A stretch of DNA of 64,000 bases from Tsuneonella troitsensis (GCF_001441535.1 NZ_LMAU01000001.1:558001-622000), one strand, 5' to 3'. Counted from the first letter of the stretch, positions 30,490-40,331 are shown. The notes: a model not told the origin generated them from the sequence alone. Made by a program: numbers and translations.

Positions 30490-31342
30490 AGCCGATCTCC
30501 ACATAGCGCGCCGAGCGCGGGATGTCGGTGACGGCTTCGTTGATCGTCACCGTTTCGCCCGGCGCGAGCGCGGCCTTGGGCGAGGCGATTTCCCACGAAT
30601 AGACGATCCGGTCGCGTGCATCGCTCAGCACGATGAGGATCGCGGGAACGCTGCGCGTTTCGCGGCCGACGTTCTTCACCGTGCCGCTCGCGCCGAAATA
30701 TTCGGTTCCGTTGGGTAGCGTGCGGCGCTCCTGCCGTTCGCGCGGGAAATCGAGCACGAGGTCGGGCTGCTCCAGGCCGAAGGTCGGTCGGCTGATCGGC
30801 ACCCAGTCGGGCAGGCCCCAGTAACTGACCGCGCCGACCGTCCCGAGCGCGATCGCGGCGAACAGGGCCGCGGCCACCGTCCACACCTTCATCATGTTGC
30901 GACGGGGGCGGAAGGGCGGCTCGTAATCGAACTGCGAGACTTCCTCGCCGTAGTCCTCCGGCTCGGCGACCGGCGCCGGGGCCGCCTCGATCACGGTCGG
31001 AGGCGGCGCTTCGTCCGGGATGGGCGGCGGAGCGAAGTCGTCCTCCGGCTCTACAGGTGCCTCGGCCCGCTGTTCTATCGCGGGCTCTTCGTAGGCCGGT
31101 GCGTGGCGTGTTTCCTCGGCGGGCTGCGCGGTTGGCGGCGGCGGAGTTGCGGGCGCGCCTGCCGTAGCGTCCACCGCCGTCGCGGCGAGCGCCGGTTCGG
31201 GATCGATCGAGTCGGCCGGTTCGGGTCCGTCCTGGAACCAGCTATGACGGCATTTCGCGCAACGCACGGTTCTGCCCTCTGCGCCGATGGCGCTGTCCGG
31301 CACGACGTAGCGGGTCGCGCAGGCGGGGCAGGCTATGATCAT
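30476..31342 (-). CDS. MJ0042 zinc-ribbon / DUF3426 membrane protein
   Basis: 288 residues. The N-terminal zinc ribbon has four cysteines as CPACATRY and CAKCRHSW (MJ0042 family). A long Pro/Glu/Ala-rich linker (about 40-145) follows. One transmembrane segment (about 150-172; VAAALFAAIALGTVGAVSYWG) leads to a C-terminal DUF3426 domain (LVLDFPRERQERRTLPNGTEYFGASGT-like region, GTVKNVG, ALAPGETVTI). Common in Alpha- and Betaproteobacteria, function unknown. Divergent from ftsE, as in many alphaproteobacterial genomes, which hints at an envelope or division role. Confidence 0.9.
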   Translation of the reverse strand: MIIACPACATRYVVPDSAIGAEGRTVRCAKCRHSWFQDGPEPADSIDPEPALAATAVDATAGAPATPPPPTAQPAEETRHAPAYEEPAIEQRAEAPVEPEDDFAPPPIPDEAPPPTVIEAAPAPVAEPEDYGEEVSQFDYEPPFRPRRNMMKVWTVAAALFAAIALGTVGAVSYWGLPDWVPISRPTFGLEQPDLVLDFPRERQERRTLPNGTEYFGASGTVKNVGRETRSVPAILIVLSDARDRIVYSWEIASPKAALAPGETVTINEAVTDIPRSARYVEIGWKPD

Positions 31343-31385
31343 CCTGGGGGCAGCTTACGCATGGTGATTCGCCGCAACAAGAGTC

Positions 31386-31419
31386 GCCCGCGTCATCTTG
31401 CGGGCAGAACAGCTTTTTT
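31386..31419 (+). other. Hairpin and T-run in the ftsE leader
   Basis: GCCCGC, 8-nt loop, GCGGGC (31386-31405), then AGAACAGC and TTTTTT. It resembles a relaxed terminator or attenuator in the 178-nt gap between the zinc-ribbon gene and ftsE; no gene precedes it on this strand. A second imperfect dyad centred on GGCTATAGCC lies at 31434-31443. Nothing else was recognised in this gap. Confidence 0.25.
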
Positions 31420-31520
31420 CCACATGGAAGCGCGGCTATAGCCCGCGCGCCGATGCCTTTCCCTTCCGTTCACCATACTCTCCAGAGCGCTGCGCCATGA
31501 CCGGCGAGGGGGGCGACATC

Positions 31521-32255
31521 GTGAACTTCGACAACGTGGGCCTGCGGTACGGCGCGGATCGCGAGGTGCTGAGCGACGTTTCGTTCACGCTTCACCCGGG
31601 CGGATTCTATTTCCTCACGGGCGCGAGCGGCGCCGGCAAGACGTCGATGCTGAAGCTGCTGTACCTTGCCCAGCGGCCTTCGCGCGGCGTGATCCGGATG
31701 TTCGGCACCGATGTAATCACCCTGCCACGCGACCGGCTGCCGCTGTTCCGGCGCCGGCTGGGCGTGGTATTCCAGGATTTCCGCCTCGTCCCTCACCTGT
31801 CGGCGTTCGACAACGTGGCGCTGCCGCTGCGCGTTTCGGGCGTGCGCGAAAGTGAGCTGCGCAAGCCCGTTACCGAGATGCTCGACTGGGTCGGGCTCTC
31901 GCACCGCCTCGACGCGAGACCGGCTACCCTGTCGGGTGGCGAACAGCAGCGCGTGGCGATCGCCCGTGCGGTGATCGGACGGCCCGACATGCTGGTGGCG
32001 GACGAGCCGACCGGCAACGTCGATCCCGAGATGGCACTGAAGCTGCTGCGCCTGTTCGAAGCGCTGAACCGGCTCGGCACCACGGTCGTCGTCGCGACGC
32101 ACGACGTCCACCTGCTCCGCAAGGTGCCGGATTCGCTGATCATGCGGCTGGACAAAGGTCGCCTGTCGGATCCTACGGGCGCTTTACGCTACCCGCCCAG
32201 GCGAGAGGCGCGCCAGATCGACGATAGCCGAACGCTCGGTGACGTTTTCCGGTGA
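31521..32255 (+). CDS. ftsE: Cell-division ATP-binding protein FtsE
   Basis: 244-residue ABC ATPase of the FtsEX complex that links the divisome to activation of peptidoglycan hydrolases. Walker A is GASGAGKTS, the signature motif LSGGEQQRVAIARA, Walker B DMLVADEPTGNVD and the H-loop VATHDVH. I chose GTG 31521 because GAGGGGGG lies 7 nt upstream and the product then opens NFDNVGLRYG, the classic FtsE start. ATG 31497 is in frame but lacks a ribosome site. It overlaps ftsX (GTGA). Confidence 0.93.
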   Translation: MNFDNVGLRYGADREVLSDVSFTLHPGGFYFLTGASGAGKTSMLKLLYLAQRPSRGVIRMFGTDVITLPRDRLPLFRRRLGVVFQDFRLVPHLSAFDNVALPLRVSGVRESELRKPVTEMLDWVGLSHRLDARPATLSGGEQQRVAIARAVIGRPDMLVADEPTGNVDPEMALKLLRLFEALNRLGTTVVVATHDVHLLRKVPDSLIMRLDKGRLSDPTGALRYPPRREARQIDDSRTLGDVFR

Positions 32256-33187
32256 AACGACCGCCGGTCCTAGCCCGCGCCGTCGCGCGCAGCCTCGTGC
32301 CGTTCGGCGGCAGCCGGGCCGCCGCGCTCATTCCGCAGGCGCGTCTGTCGGGTCCGATGCCGTGGGTGATCGCGATCATGGTGGCCCTGACCACCATCGC
32401 GGCGGCGGGCGGGCTCGCGCTCAGCAACCTCGCCCAGACGGCGCGCGGTGACCTGTCCGGCGCGGCGACGGTGCAGATCGTCGAACCCCTGAAGGTAGAA
32501 CGCGACCGTCAGGCGCGTGCGGCCGAGGCGGCCCTGGCGGAACTGCCCGACGTGGCGAGCATCCGCGTGGTGCCCGAAACCGAGCTCGACGCGATCCTCG
32601 AGCCCTGGCTCGGCGCAGGCGCCGACGGCGGGGATGCGGTTCCCGTCCCCGCGCTGATCGACGTGGAACTGCGCGGTCCGGCGACCGATGCGCGGTTGGC
32701 CGCCCTGCGCGGCGCCTTGCGAGGCATCGCCCCGGCAGCAAGAGTCGATGCGCAATCCACCTGGCTTGCTCCGGTTTTCGCGGCGATCCGTTCGCTGCAG
32801 TATCTCGCGCTCGCCCTCGTCGTACTGCTTGCTCTCACGAGTTCGGCGGCGGTGCTGCTGGCGGCGCGCAGTGCGCTGGGCGGCAATCGCGGCACGATCG
32901 AGATCGTCCACCTGCTCGGCGGGACAGACGCGCAGATCGCGCGGATATTCCAGCGCTCGATCGCCTTCGATGCGCTTGTCGGAGGCGCCGTCGGCCTGGC
33001 GCTTGGACTCGGCGCGATCGTGGTGCTGGGGCGGCAGTTCGCCGCGCTGGGATCGGGCATGGTCGCAGGCGGCGGGCTGGGTCCGCTCGACTGGCTGCTG
33101 ATCGCAGCGATCCCGCTTGCCGGCGTCGGCATCGCTATGCTGACCGCGCGGCTGACGGTGATGGGCGCACTGAGGAAGATGCTGTGA
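32252..33187 (+). CDS. ftsX: Cell-division protein FtsX
   Basis: 311-residue membrane partner of FtsE. The first transmembrane segment is at about 36-58 (MPWVIAIMVALTTIAAAGGL). A periplasmic domain (about 60-175) contains IVEPLKVERDRQ and LPDVASIRVVPE. Three C-terminal segments follow (LALALVVLLALTSSAAVLL; the region after GGTDAQIARIFQR; the last near 285-303). The four-helix, C-terminally clustered FtsX topology is clear although sequence conservation is low. The GTG start overlaps the ftsE TGA, and its stop overlaps the next GTG in the same way. Confidence 0.9.
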   Translation: MKRPPVLARAVARSLVPFGGSRAAALIPQARLSGPMPWVIAIMVALTTIAAAGGLALSNLAQTARGDLSGAATVQIVEPLKVERDRQARAAEAALAELPDVASIRVVPETELDAILEPWLGAGADGGDAVPVPALIDVELRGPATDARLAALRGALRGIAPAARVDAQSTWLAPVFAAIRSLQYLALALVVLLALTSSAAVLLAARSALGGNRGTIEIVHLLGGTDAQIARIFQRSIAFDALVGGAVGLALGLGAIVVLGRQFAALGSGMVAGGGLGPLDWLLIAAIPLAGVGIAMLTARLTVMGALRKML

Positions 33188-33714
33188 TCGTTCGCGCGTT
33201 CGCCATGTTCGCCCTGGTCTACCTGCTGGGTTTCCTGTGGTTCGCTGCCGCGCTGCCGCAGCCGGTGGAGGGGGGGCGGACCGATGCGGTGGTCGTTCCC
33301 ACCGGCGGTCCGGGGCGGATCGACCGCGGCCTCGCGATCCTGGAAGACGGCGCCGCGCGCGAGATGCTGGTGACCGGCGTCGACCGCGAAGTGAAAACGC
33401 GCGAGTTCGTGGCGTTGTACAAGGTTCCGCCCGCAACGATGGAGTGCTGCGTCACCCTGGGGTTCGCTGCGGTCGACACGCGCAGCAACGCCGATGAAAC
33501 CGCCACGTGGGTCAAGGAGCGCGAATACAAATCGCTCCGCCTCGTCACCACGGACTGGCACATGCGGCGTGCCGCGGTCGAACTGGCGCGCTCGTTGCCG
33601 GACGACATCACGATCCTGCGCGACGCCGTGCCGTCGCGGCCGCGGCTGGGAATCCTGTTCCTCGAATACAACAAGCTGCTGGCCGCCGCGGTGGCGCAGG
33701 TCGTGACGGACTAG
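33184..33714 (+). CDS. YdcF/ElyC-family (DUF218) envelope protein
   Basis: 176 residues: one N-terminal transmembrane segment (AMFALVYLLGFLWFAAAL), then a DUF218 domain with DAVVVPTGGPGRIDRGLAI, DTRSNADETATW and LVTTDWHMRRA. DUF218 proteins such as ElyC act in envelope and peptidoglycan homeostasis. The GTG start overlaps the ftsX stop (GTGA), so it is co-translated with FtsEX, consistent with a cell-wall role. Confidence 0.88.
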   Translation: MIVRAFAMFALVYLLGFLWFAAALPQPVEGGRTDAVVVPTGGPGRIDRGLAILEDGAAREMLVTGVDREVKTREFVALYKVPPATMECCVTLGFAAVDTRSNADETATWVKEREYKSLRLVTTDWHMRRAAVELARSLPDDITILRDAVPSRPRLGILFLEYNKLLAAAVAQVVTD

Positions 33715-33719
33715 GGCCG

Positions 33720-34418
33720 ATGTCGGTATTGCGCAGCCTTGCCTTCTACGTGATCTTCTACCTCGGCTCGATCGTCTACACGTCGGGTTCGCTGATCGCG
33801 CTGCCGTTCGACGTCCCGCTGTTTCGCCGCATCGTGCGCGGCTGGTCCCGCTGGCAGCGGACCTGCGCCAGGTGGCTGCTCGGGATGGAGGTGCGCATCG
33901 AAGGGAGCGGGCCGGTGGAAGGGCCGGTGCTCTATGCGATCAAGCACGAAAGCTTTTTCGAGGCGATCGACATGCCCGCGCTGTTCGACCTGCCGGTCGT
34001 CTTCGCCAAGGAGCAGCTTTTCAGGATTCCCCTTTGGGGACCGGCGGCGGCAGCATACGGCATCGTTCCGGTAGAGCGCGAAGCGGGGGCGCGGGCGCTG
34101 CGGGCGATGATCGCCTCTGCCAAGGCCTATTCGGATACCGGCAGGCCGCTGGTCATTTTTCCGGAAGGAACGCGGGTCCCTCACGGCACCGAGCCGCCGC
34201 TTCAGGCCGGGTTTGCCGGGCTCTACAAGTTGCTCGGGCTGCCGGTGGTGCCCGTCGCGGTCGATAGCGGCCCGCTGTATCACCGGCGATGGAAACGCTC
34301 GGGGCCGATCACCTACCGCTTCGGCGAGCCCATTCCGCCGGGCCTTAAGCGCGAGGAAGTCGAGGCGCGCGTCCATGCGGCCATCAACGCGCTCAACCGC
34401 GATCCGTCAGTGGTCTGA
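33720..34418 (+). CDS. plsC: 1-acyl-sn-glycerol-3-phosphate acyltransferase
   Basis: 232-residue membrane-associated enzyme making phosphatidic acid. An N-terminal hydrophobic segment (LAFYVIFYLGSIVYTSG) is followed by the catalytic HX4D-type motif KHESFFE (Glu in the last place, common in proteobacterial PlsC), VPVEREAG and FPEGTR. It starts 5 nt after the ydcF-like stop and closes the ftsEX operon. Its last 12 nt overlap the convergent tyrA gene. Confidence 0.93.
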   Translation: MSVLRSLAFYVIFYLGSIVYTSGSLIALPFDVPLFRRIVRGWSRWQRTCARWLLGMEVRIEGSGPVEGPVLYAIKHESFFEAIDMPALFDLPVVFAKEQLFRIPLWGPAAAAYGIVPVEREAGARALRAMIASAKAYSDTGRPLVIFPEGTRVPHGTEPPLQAGFAGLYKLLGLPVVPVAVDSGPLYHRRWKRSGPITYRFGEPIPPGLKREEVEARVHAAINALNRDPSVV

Positions 34419-35312
34419 CCGGCCGAAGTCCGGCCGCGCGTCGTCCTGGCCCTGTTCCACGATCGACCGGCGAATGTCGCGGGTGCGGGTGAACAGGTCG
34501 AACAATGCGTCGCCGTCGCCGTTGCGGATCGCCCGCTGGAGCGCGGTCAGGTCCTCGGTGAAGCGCCCGAGCATCTCGAGCACGGCTTCGCGGTTGGTCA
34601 GGAACACGTCGCGCCACATGACCGGATCGCTTGCGGCGATGCGGGTGAAATCGCGGAAACCGCCGGCGGAATACTTGATCACCTCGCCCCGCGTCACTTC
34701 CTCGAGGTCGGAGGCGGTGCCGACGATCGTGTAGGCGATGAGGTGCGGGATGTGGCTGGTCACGGCGAGCACCAGGTCGTGGTGCGCGGCATCCATGATC
34801 TCGACGTTGGCGCCGAGCGCTTCCCAGAACGCGGACAGCCGCGCGACAGCCGCCTGGTCCGTGCCTGAGGGCGGGGTGAGGATGCACCAGCGGTGGCGGA
34901 AGAGGCTTGCGAAACCCGCATCGGGACCGCTTCGTTCGGTGCCCGCGACCGGGTGCGCGGGGATAACGGTCGCGCCAGGCAGGGCGGAGCGGAGCGCCTC
35001 GCCCACCGCGGCCTTCGACGAGCCGACGTCGGTGACGATCGCACCGGGGGAAAGTTCACCGGCGATTTTTGCCGCGGCCGCGCCCATTGCGCCCACGGGC
35101 ACGCAGAACACGACGAGCTCGGCCCCGGCAACCGCCTCGGCGGCGGTATCGCAGACGGTGTCCACCAGCCCGCGCTCGGCCGCCCGCTGCCGCACGTCGG
35201 GATCCGCATCGTAGCCTGTCGTCGAGGAGCCGGGCAGGCTCTCGCGCACCGCGAGCCCGACCGAACCGCCCAGCAGCCCGAGTCCGATCACCGCGATGCG
35301 CGTGAACGTCAT
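34407..35312 (-). CDS. tyrA: Prephenate/arogenate dehydrogenase
   Basis: 301-residue NAD(P)-dependent enzyme of tyrosine synthesis. The dinucleotide motif is [11 protein letters not shown] (7-17). [19 protein letters not shown] and [13 protein letters not shown] follow, with the catalytic region [14 protein letters not shown]. There is no fused chorismate mutase or ACT domain. ATG 35312 overlaps the hisC stop (ATGA). Whether it prefers prephenate or arogenate cannot be judged here. Confidence 0.94.
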   Translation of the reverse strand: MTFTRIAVIGLGLLGGSVGLAVRESLPGSSTTGYDADPDVRQRAAERGLVDTVCDTAAEAVAGAELVVFCVPVGAMGAAAAKIAGELSPGAIVTDVGSSKAAVGEALRSALPGATVIPAHPVAGTERSGPDAGFASLFRHRWCILTPPSGTDQAAVARLSAFWEALGANVEIMDAAHHDLVLAVTSHIPHLIAYTIVGTASDLEEVTRGEVIKYSAGGFRDFTRIAASDPVMWRDVFLTNREAVLEMLGRFTEDLTALQRAIRNGDGDALFDLFTRTRDIRRSIVEQGQDDARPDFGRSDH

Positions 35313-36409
35313 CCGGCGCGCTCCGCAGCGGCGCGAATGGCGCCAGCGACCGCGTCCATGTCGTCGCTCGTGCCGATGGTGATGCGCAGCGCATGGCCCA
35401 GGCCTTGGCCGGGCAGGTGGCGCACGGCATAGCCTGCATCTGCCAGGGCAGCGAGCGCGGCTTCGGCGGTCAGCGCTCCTTCGAACAGTACGAGCACGAA
35501 GTTGCCTTCGCTCGGCAGCGGGCGGACGCCGTGATTGCGCAGGCCCGACAACCCCTCGACCAGCCGTGTCCGGCTCGCTGCGTTCTCGGCGCGGCTACGC
35601 GCGACGAACGCGTCGTCGCCGAGGGCGGCGAGTGCAGCGGCCTGCCCCGCGTTGGTCACGTTGAATGCGCCGCGAAGCCGGTTGATCGCGCCGATCAGTC
35701 CCGGAGCGCCGGTCGCCCAGCCCACGCGTTCGCCGGCAAGCCCGTACGCCTTGGAGAACGTGCGCGTGACGAGCACGTTTTCGTTCCGGCCGGCCAGCGC
35801 TATGCCACCATCGTCGCGTCCGTCGGCAAGGTATTCGGCATAAGCCTGATCGACCACCAGCAGGACATCGGCGGGAAGTCCGGCATGGAGCCGCGCCACC
35901 GCGTCCGCATCGAACCAGCACCCCACCGGATTGTTCGGATTGTCGAGCAGGACGACCCGCGTGCGATCCGTCACGGCGGCGAGCATCGTGTCGACCGTCG
36001 GCGCGTGATCGACATCCTCGGCGAAGACGGCGTTCGCCGCGACCTTCCGCGCGAGCAAGGGATAGAGCGAGAACGAATAGCGCGGCATCGCCACGTCGTC
36101 GCCCGGACCCGCGAATGCCTGGACCGCGCAATGAAGCAGCTCGCCCGAGCCCGTTCCGCAGACGATGCGCGCCGGGTCGATGTCGAACTTGGCTCCCAGT
36201 GCTTCGCGCAGGACCACGCTGTCGGGATCGGGATAGCGGCTGGGGGGAGCCGGGTCGGCCAGAGCGGCCAGCGCCGCGGGCGAAGTCCCCAGCGGGTTCT
36301 CGTTGGCCGAAAGCTTTACGAGCGGCTTGCCGTCGCTACCGGCAGACTTGCCGGGAACGTAGGCGTGAATGTCCTCGATCCACGGCTTCAGGGATGGGCG
36401 GTCTGGCAT
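35309..36409 (-). CDS. hisC: Histidinol-phosphate / aromatic aminotransferase
   Basis: 366-residue PLP aminotransferase, class I/II. It opens with [13 protein letters not shown] (HisC motif), then [19 protein letters not shown] and VVDQAYAEY. The PLP lysine is in [17 protein letters not shown], and LRITIGT is near the end. Coupled to tyrA by a 4-nt overlap, it probably also serves as tyrosine/phenylalanine aminotransferase, as in other Alphaproteobacteria. A strong AAGGAGGA (36452-36459) lies 43 nt upstream of ATG 36409, too far to serve it. The start is therefore chosen on homology-like grounds. Confidence 0.93.
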   Translation of the reverse strand: MPDRPSLKPWIEDIHAYVPGKSAGSDGKPLVKLSANENPLGTSPAALAALADPAPPSRYPDPDSVVLREALGAKFDIDPARIVCGTGSGELLHCAVQAFAGPGDDVAMPRYSFSLYPLLARKVAANAVFAEDVDHAPTVDTMLAAVTDRTRVVLLDNPNNPVGCWFDADAVARLHAGLPADVLLVVDQAYAEYLADGRDDGGIALAGRNENVLVTRTFSKAYGLAGERVGWATGAPGLIGAINRLRGAFNVTNAGQAAALAALGDDAFVARSRAENAASRTRLVEGLSGLRNHGVRPLPSEGNFVLVLFEGALTAEAALAALADAGYAVRHLPGQGLGHALRITIGTSDDMDAVAGAIRAAAERAG

Positions 36410-36498
36410 CGGCCCGGCGCATAGCCGCTGGCGCGCGCCTTGCGAACAAAATCCTCCTTCGCCCGCGCTCTGCGAGACTTGTTGACAGCGCGCGCCCG

Positions 36499-37617
36499 AT
36501 GCCGCCAAGCCGCGCCGCCATGGCCCCCGCGATCGCCACCAAGCTCTATCCGCTACCGTCGCCGCTGCTGCTCGACGGCGGGCAGGCGCTGGCGGGGGTC
36601 GAGGTCGCCTACGAAACATACGGCGAACTCGCACCGGACAAGGGCAACGCGATCCTCGTCTGCCACGCGTTGACGGGCGATCAGTACGTCGCATCGCGCC
36701 ATCCCGTCACCGGCAAGCCCGGCTGGTGGGAGCGAATGGTCGGGCCGGGCAAGCCGATCGATACCGACCGCTTCCACGTGATCTGCGCCAACGTGATCGG
36801 CGGCTGCATGGGATCGACCGGTCCGGCCAGCGCGGCGAGCGACGGCCGGCCCTATGCGATGCGGTTTCCCGTGATCACCATCCGCGACATGGTCCGCGCG
36901 CAGATCGCGCTGCTCGACGGGTTGGGCATCGAGCGGCTGCATGCGGTCGTCGGCGGCTCGATGGGCGGGATGCAGGCATTGAGCCTGGCGGCCAACTTCC
37001 CCGATCGGGCCGCACGCGTGCTCGCGATCGCCACGACGGCCCGCCATTCGGCGCAGAACATCGCGTTTCACGAAGTGGGACGGCAGGCGGTGATGGCCGA
37101 TCCGGACTGGCAGGGCGGCGACTACTACGGATCGGGCCACGCACCCGACAAGGGGCTGTCGGTCGCTCGCATGGCAGCGCACATTACCTACCTGTCGGAA
37201 AGCGGGCTGACCGAAAAGTTCGGCCGCAACCTGCAGGACCGCGACAGCAAGACCTTCGGCTTCGACGCCGACTTCCAGGTCGAAAGCTACCTGCGCTACC
37301 AAGGCAGCGGGTTCACCCAGCGGTTCGATGCCAACAGCTACCTCTTCATCACCCGCGCGATGGATTACTTCGACATTGCAGAGGAACACGGCGGCTTGCT
37401 CGCCAAGGCGTTCGCCGGCTCGCCTGCGCGGTTCTGCCTCGTCAGCTTCGATTCCGACTGGCTCTATCCGACGGCGGAAAGCCGACACGTCGTCCATGCG
37501 CTCAACGCCGCCGGCGCGGCGGTGAGCTTCGTCGAACTCAGCGCGCCGCACGGGCACGACAGCTTCCTGCTCGACGTGCCCGCATTGGACCGGGTCGTGA
37601 AGGGATTCATCGGATGA
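36499..37617 (+). CDS. metX: Homoserine O-acetyltransferase
   Basis: 372-residue alpha/beta-hydrolase-fold acyltransferase starting methionine synthesis. Marks: [20 protein letters not shown] region, [18 protein letters not shown], nucleophile [10 protein letters not shown], and the aspartate and histidine of the triad in SFDSDWLYP and PHGHDSF. The substrate acyl group (acetyl or succinyl) cannot be decided by eye. Two starts are possible, 36499 and 36520; neither has a good ribosome site. It is followed by metW with an ATGA overlap and is divergent from hisC. Confidence 0.94.
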   Translation: MPPSRAAMAPAIATKLYPLPSPLLLDGGQALAGVEVAYETYGELAPDKGNAILVCHALTGDQYVASRHPVTGKPGWWERMVGPGKPIDTDRFHVICANVIGGCMGSTGPASAASDGRPYAMRFPVITIRDMVRAQIALLDGLGIERLHAVVGGSMGGMQALSLAANFPDRAARVLAIATTARHSAQNIAFHEVGRQAVMADPDWQGGDYYGSGHAPDKGLSVARMAAHITYLSESGLTEKFGRNLQDRDSKTFGFDADFQVESYLRYQGSGFTQRFDANSYLFITRAMDYFDIAEEHGGLLAKAFAGSPARFCLVSFDSDWLYPTAESRHVVHALNAAGAAVSFVELSAPHGHDSFLLDVPALDRVVKGFIG

Positions 37618-38198
37618 ACTTGCGGCCCGATCTTGCGGTGATCGCGGCGCGTGTGCAGCCCGCCGCCCGCGCGCTCGACATCGGCTGCGGCGACGGCGCA
37701 TTGATGGCCGCACTCGCGGAAAAAGGGTGCGACGCGCGTGGCATGGAGATCGATCCCGAACTGGTCGAACGCTGCGTTTCGCGGGGATTGAGCGTGGTGC
37801 AGGGCGATGCCGACCGCGACCTTGCCGACTATCCCGACAAGGCGTTCGACTATGCGATCCTGTCGCAGACCCTGCAAACCGCCGCCCGGCCCGACCGGAT
37901 GCTGGACGAACTGCTGCGTGTCGGACGGCAGGCCTTCGTCTCGTTTCCGAATTTCGCGCATTGGCGGATGCGCGCCGCGCTGGCGCTGGGCGGGCGCATG
38001 CCGGTCACGCGGCACTTGCCGGTGAGCTGGTACGAGACGCAGAACATCCACCACATGACCGTCTCGGACTTCCGCGACCTGATCGCGGCGATGGGCGTGA
38101 AGTGCGAGCGCGCTTGGTTCTTTGCCGGCGACCGCGAGATCGGTGCGAGCCTCGCCAACCTGCGCGCCGAGCACGCCGTGTTCGAACTGAGCCGATAG
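37614..38198 (+). CDS. metW: MetW methyltransferase-like protein
   Basis: 194 residues, SAM-methyltransferase fold with [34 protein letters not shown] and the MetW-typical [20 protein letters not shown] and [15 protein letters not shown]. MetW is needed together with MetX for methionine synthesis in many proteobacteria; its reaction is not well defined. It overlaps the metX stop by 4 nt. Confidence 0.95.
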   Translation: MNLRPDLAVIAARVQPAARALDIGCGDGALMAALAEKGCDARGMEIDPELVERCVSRGLSVVQGDADRDLADYPDKAFDYAILSQTLQTAARPDRMLDELLRVGRQAFVSFPNFAHWRMRAALALGGRMPVTRHLPVSWYETQNIHHMTVSDFRDLIAAMGVKCERAWFFAGDREIGASLANLRAEHAVFELSR

Positions 38199-38202
38199 AC
38201 GC

Positions 38203-38883
38203 ATGACCGGAGCCGACGATCGCAGCCCGTTCGAACGCCTCATGTTCGAGGACGCCGCGCCGCCTCCCCGCCACCTCGCGGCGCTGGGCCAGCGCTTCGT
38301 CGATGCTGCCAAGCCGAAATTTCGCAACTTCCGCGTGGATCTCGAAGCGGTGGAGATCGCCGCGTCGAAGGCGGGCCGCGCCGGAGAGATCCCGGCGGAC
38401 GACGCGGCGCAGCTCTTCCTCGACCGGGGCGACAGCCTCTCCCTGCCGCTCGTGCGCCTGTACGTCGAAGCGCGCGAGACGGAACTCGTCGCAAAGTGGC
38501 TGATGACGCTCGGCAGTTTTCATTCGACCGGATGGGCGACGGTGCGCAACCTTGCGGCGCTCGACGGGATGGTCGCCGCGGGCGAACACGCGCTGGCCGT
38601 CGCGATCATCCGCAAGCATCTGGAAAAGACCCAGCGCATCGTGCGCGAACGCTGGCGGACGGTCGCCCGCAAGGAACCCGTCGGCTTGCCGCCCGAGCGG
38701 CTTACGCGCTATCGCGAGGAGCTGGCGAAAGTGCGGTGGGAGCTTCTGGGAGAGATCGAGGCGGCGCGAATCGAGATCGCGGAGCTCGAAAGCTATGTCC
38801 GCAAGCACGGATCGCCGGAAGACAATCGCGCGATCGACACGATGCTCGCCGATCTCGAGAAGGCACGCGCCCGCTTCACCTGA
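38203..38883 (+). CDS. Unrecognised 226-residue protein in the metXW-gltX operon
   Basis: A soluble, helix-rich, charged protein with no signal or membrane segment. It begins SPFERLMFEDAAPPP. The middle part (about 85-150) has YVEARETELVAKWLMTLGSF and VRNLAALDGM, and the last 60 residues (RYREELAKVRWELLGEIEAARIEIAELE-like) look coiled-coil. I cannot place it in a family. It starts 4 nt after metW and ends 25 nt before gltX, so it is surely part of that operon. Confidence 0.82.
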   Translation: MTGADDRSPFERLMFEDAAPPPRHLAALGQRFVDAAKPKFRNFRVDLEAVEIAASKAGRAGEIPADDAAQLFLDRGDSLSLPLVRLYVEARETELVAKWLMTLGSFHSTGWATVRNLAALDGMVAAGEHALAVAIIRKHLEKTQRIVRERWRTVARKEPVGLPPERLTRYREELAKVRWELLGEIEAARIEIAELESYVRKHGSPEDNRAIDTMLADLEKARARFT

Positions 38884-38908
38884 GCGGCCAATCGGCTATG
38901 GCGCGCGG

Positions 38909-40261
38909 ATGATCGTCACCCGCTTCGCGCCCTCGCCCACCGGCCTGCTCCATGTCGGCAACATCCGCACGGCGCTTCATGCCTGGCTGCTGGCGCGCAA
39001 GCATGGCGGACGCTTCATGCTGCGGATCGACGATACCGACGCCGAACGAAGCCGCGAGGAGTATGTCGACGCCATCCGCGCCGACCTGTCGTGGCTCGGG
39101 CTGGAACCCGACGGGGAGGAACGCCAGTCTGCGAGGCTGGCGATCTACGAGGATGCGTTCGCGCGCCTGCGCGAAGCGGGGCGCGTCTATCGCTGCTACG
39201 AGACCGCGCAGGAACTGGACCTCAAGCGCAAGGTGCTGCTGGGCCGGGGACTACCGCCGATCTACGATCGGGCAGGGCTGTCGCTGACGGAGGCCGATCA
39301 CGCGCGGCTGGCAGCCGATGGCGCGGTGCCGCACTGGCGCTTCCTGCTCGATCATGCCGAGACGATCGAGTGGATCGACGGGGTTAGAGGGCCCCAGCAT
39401 TTCGACCCGGCGCAACTGTCCGATCCTGTCATCCGCCGTGCCAACGGATCGTGGCTCTACATGCTGCCGAGCGCGATCGACGATGCCGAAATGGCCGTGA
39501 CGGACGTGCTGCGCGGCGAAGACCACGTCAGCAACACCGCCGTGCAAATTCAGATGTTTACCGCACTTTTTGCTGCAGGGTTCGGTGCAACCAGAACACT
39601 GCCGCGCTTCGCGCACACAGCGCTGCTCGTCGGCACCGAAGGCAAGCTGTCGAAGCGCCTCGGATCACTGTCGGCGGGCGCCCTGCGCGAAGCGGGCATC
39701 GAGCCCGCCGCGCTGGTCGCGCTGCTGGCCCGCTTGGGTACCAGCCTGCCGGTCGAACCGATTGCCGATCGTGCCAGGCTGATCGACACATTCGACCTCG
39801 CCACGTTCGGACGCGCGCCCGCCCGGTTCGACGAGGCGGAGCTTGCGCGCATCAACCATGCGCTGGTTCACCAGTTGCCATTCGCGGAAGTGGCCGGGCG
39901 GCTTCCGCATGGAATGGACGAGCGCGGCTGGCTCGCGATCCGACCGAACCTGGAAAAGGTGGAGGACGCAGCGGATTGGTGGGCGATCGTGACGGGGCCG
40001 GTGGATCCAGCGCCGTTCGATGCAGAGGACCGGCCATACCTCGCCGAGGCTACGCGCCTTCTTAAGTGGAGCGACGACCCGTGGCACACGCTCACGGGTG
40101 CCCTGAGGGATGCGACCGGTCGGAAGGGCAAGGCACTTATCCTGCCGTTGCGCCGCGCGCTCACGGGCAAGGATCACGGACCCGACATGGCGCAATTGCT
40201 GCCATTGATCGGCGAGAGCGAGGCCCGCGTCAGACTATCGCGAGCGGCGGCCGGCGATTGA
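38909..40261 (+). CDS. gltX: Glutamate-tRNA ligase
   Basis: 450-residue class I aminoacyl-tRNA synthetase. The HIGH-type motif is APSPTGLLHVGN (about 7-18), and the KMSKS-type motif GKLSKRLGS. FMLRIDDTD and LRGEDHVSNT are also present. The zinc-binding cysteine cluster of some GluRS is absent. The length is on the short side, as in one of the two GluRS types of Alphaproteobacteria. Some genomes encode a second copy acting on tRNA-Gln; which one this is cannot be told. The start at ATG 38909 begins exactly at the family N-terminus (MIVTRFAPSPTG). Confidence 0.95.
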   Translation: MIVTRFAPSPTGLLHVGNIRTALHAWLLARKHGGRFMLRIDDTDAERSREEYVDAIRADLSWLGLEPDGEERQSARLAIYEDAFARLREAGRVYRCYETAQELDLKRKVLLGRGLPPIYDRAGLSLTEADHARLAADGAVPHWRFLLDHAETIEWIDGVRGPQHFDPAQLSDPVIRRANGSWLYMLPSAIDDAEMAVTDVLRGEDHVSNTAVQIQMFTALFAAGFGATRTLPRFAHTALLVGTEGKLSKRLGSLSAGALREAGIEPAALVALLARLGTSLPVEPIADRARLIDTFDLATFGRAPARFDEAELARINHALVHQLPFAEVAGRLPHGMDERGWLAIRPNLEKVEDAADWWAIVTGPVDPAPFDAEDRPYLAEATRLLKWSDDPWHTLTGALRDATGRKGKALILPLRRALTGKDHGPDMAQLLPLIGESEARVRLSRAAAGD

Positions 40262-40331
40262 AACCGACCGCGCAGGCGGCACAGTTCACCTCTATTTCCG
40301 TTAGCTGACGCAACCCCTGGCGAAATTGCTG

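Noticed and set aside
36452-36459. Strong AAGGAGGA upstream of hisC as evidence for a leader peptide
   Set aside because: The only frame it could serve starts at TTG and overlaps hisC in an Arg-rich mirror-like sequence. There is no run of His or Tyr/Phe codons as in attenuators.
36482-36505. Consensus TTGACA as a metX promoter
   Set aside because: No -10-like sequence at 15-19 nt downstream, and the start codon would lie within the promoter.
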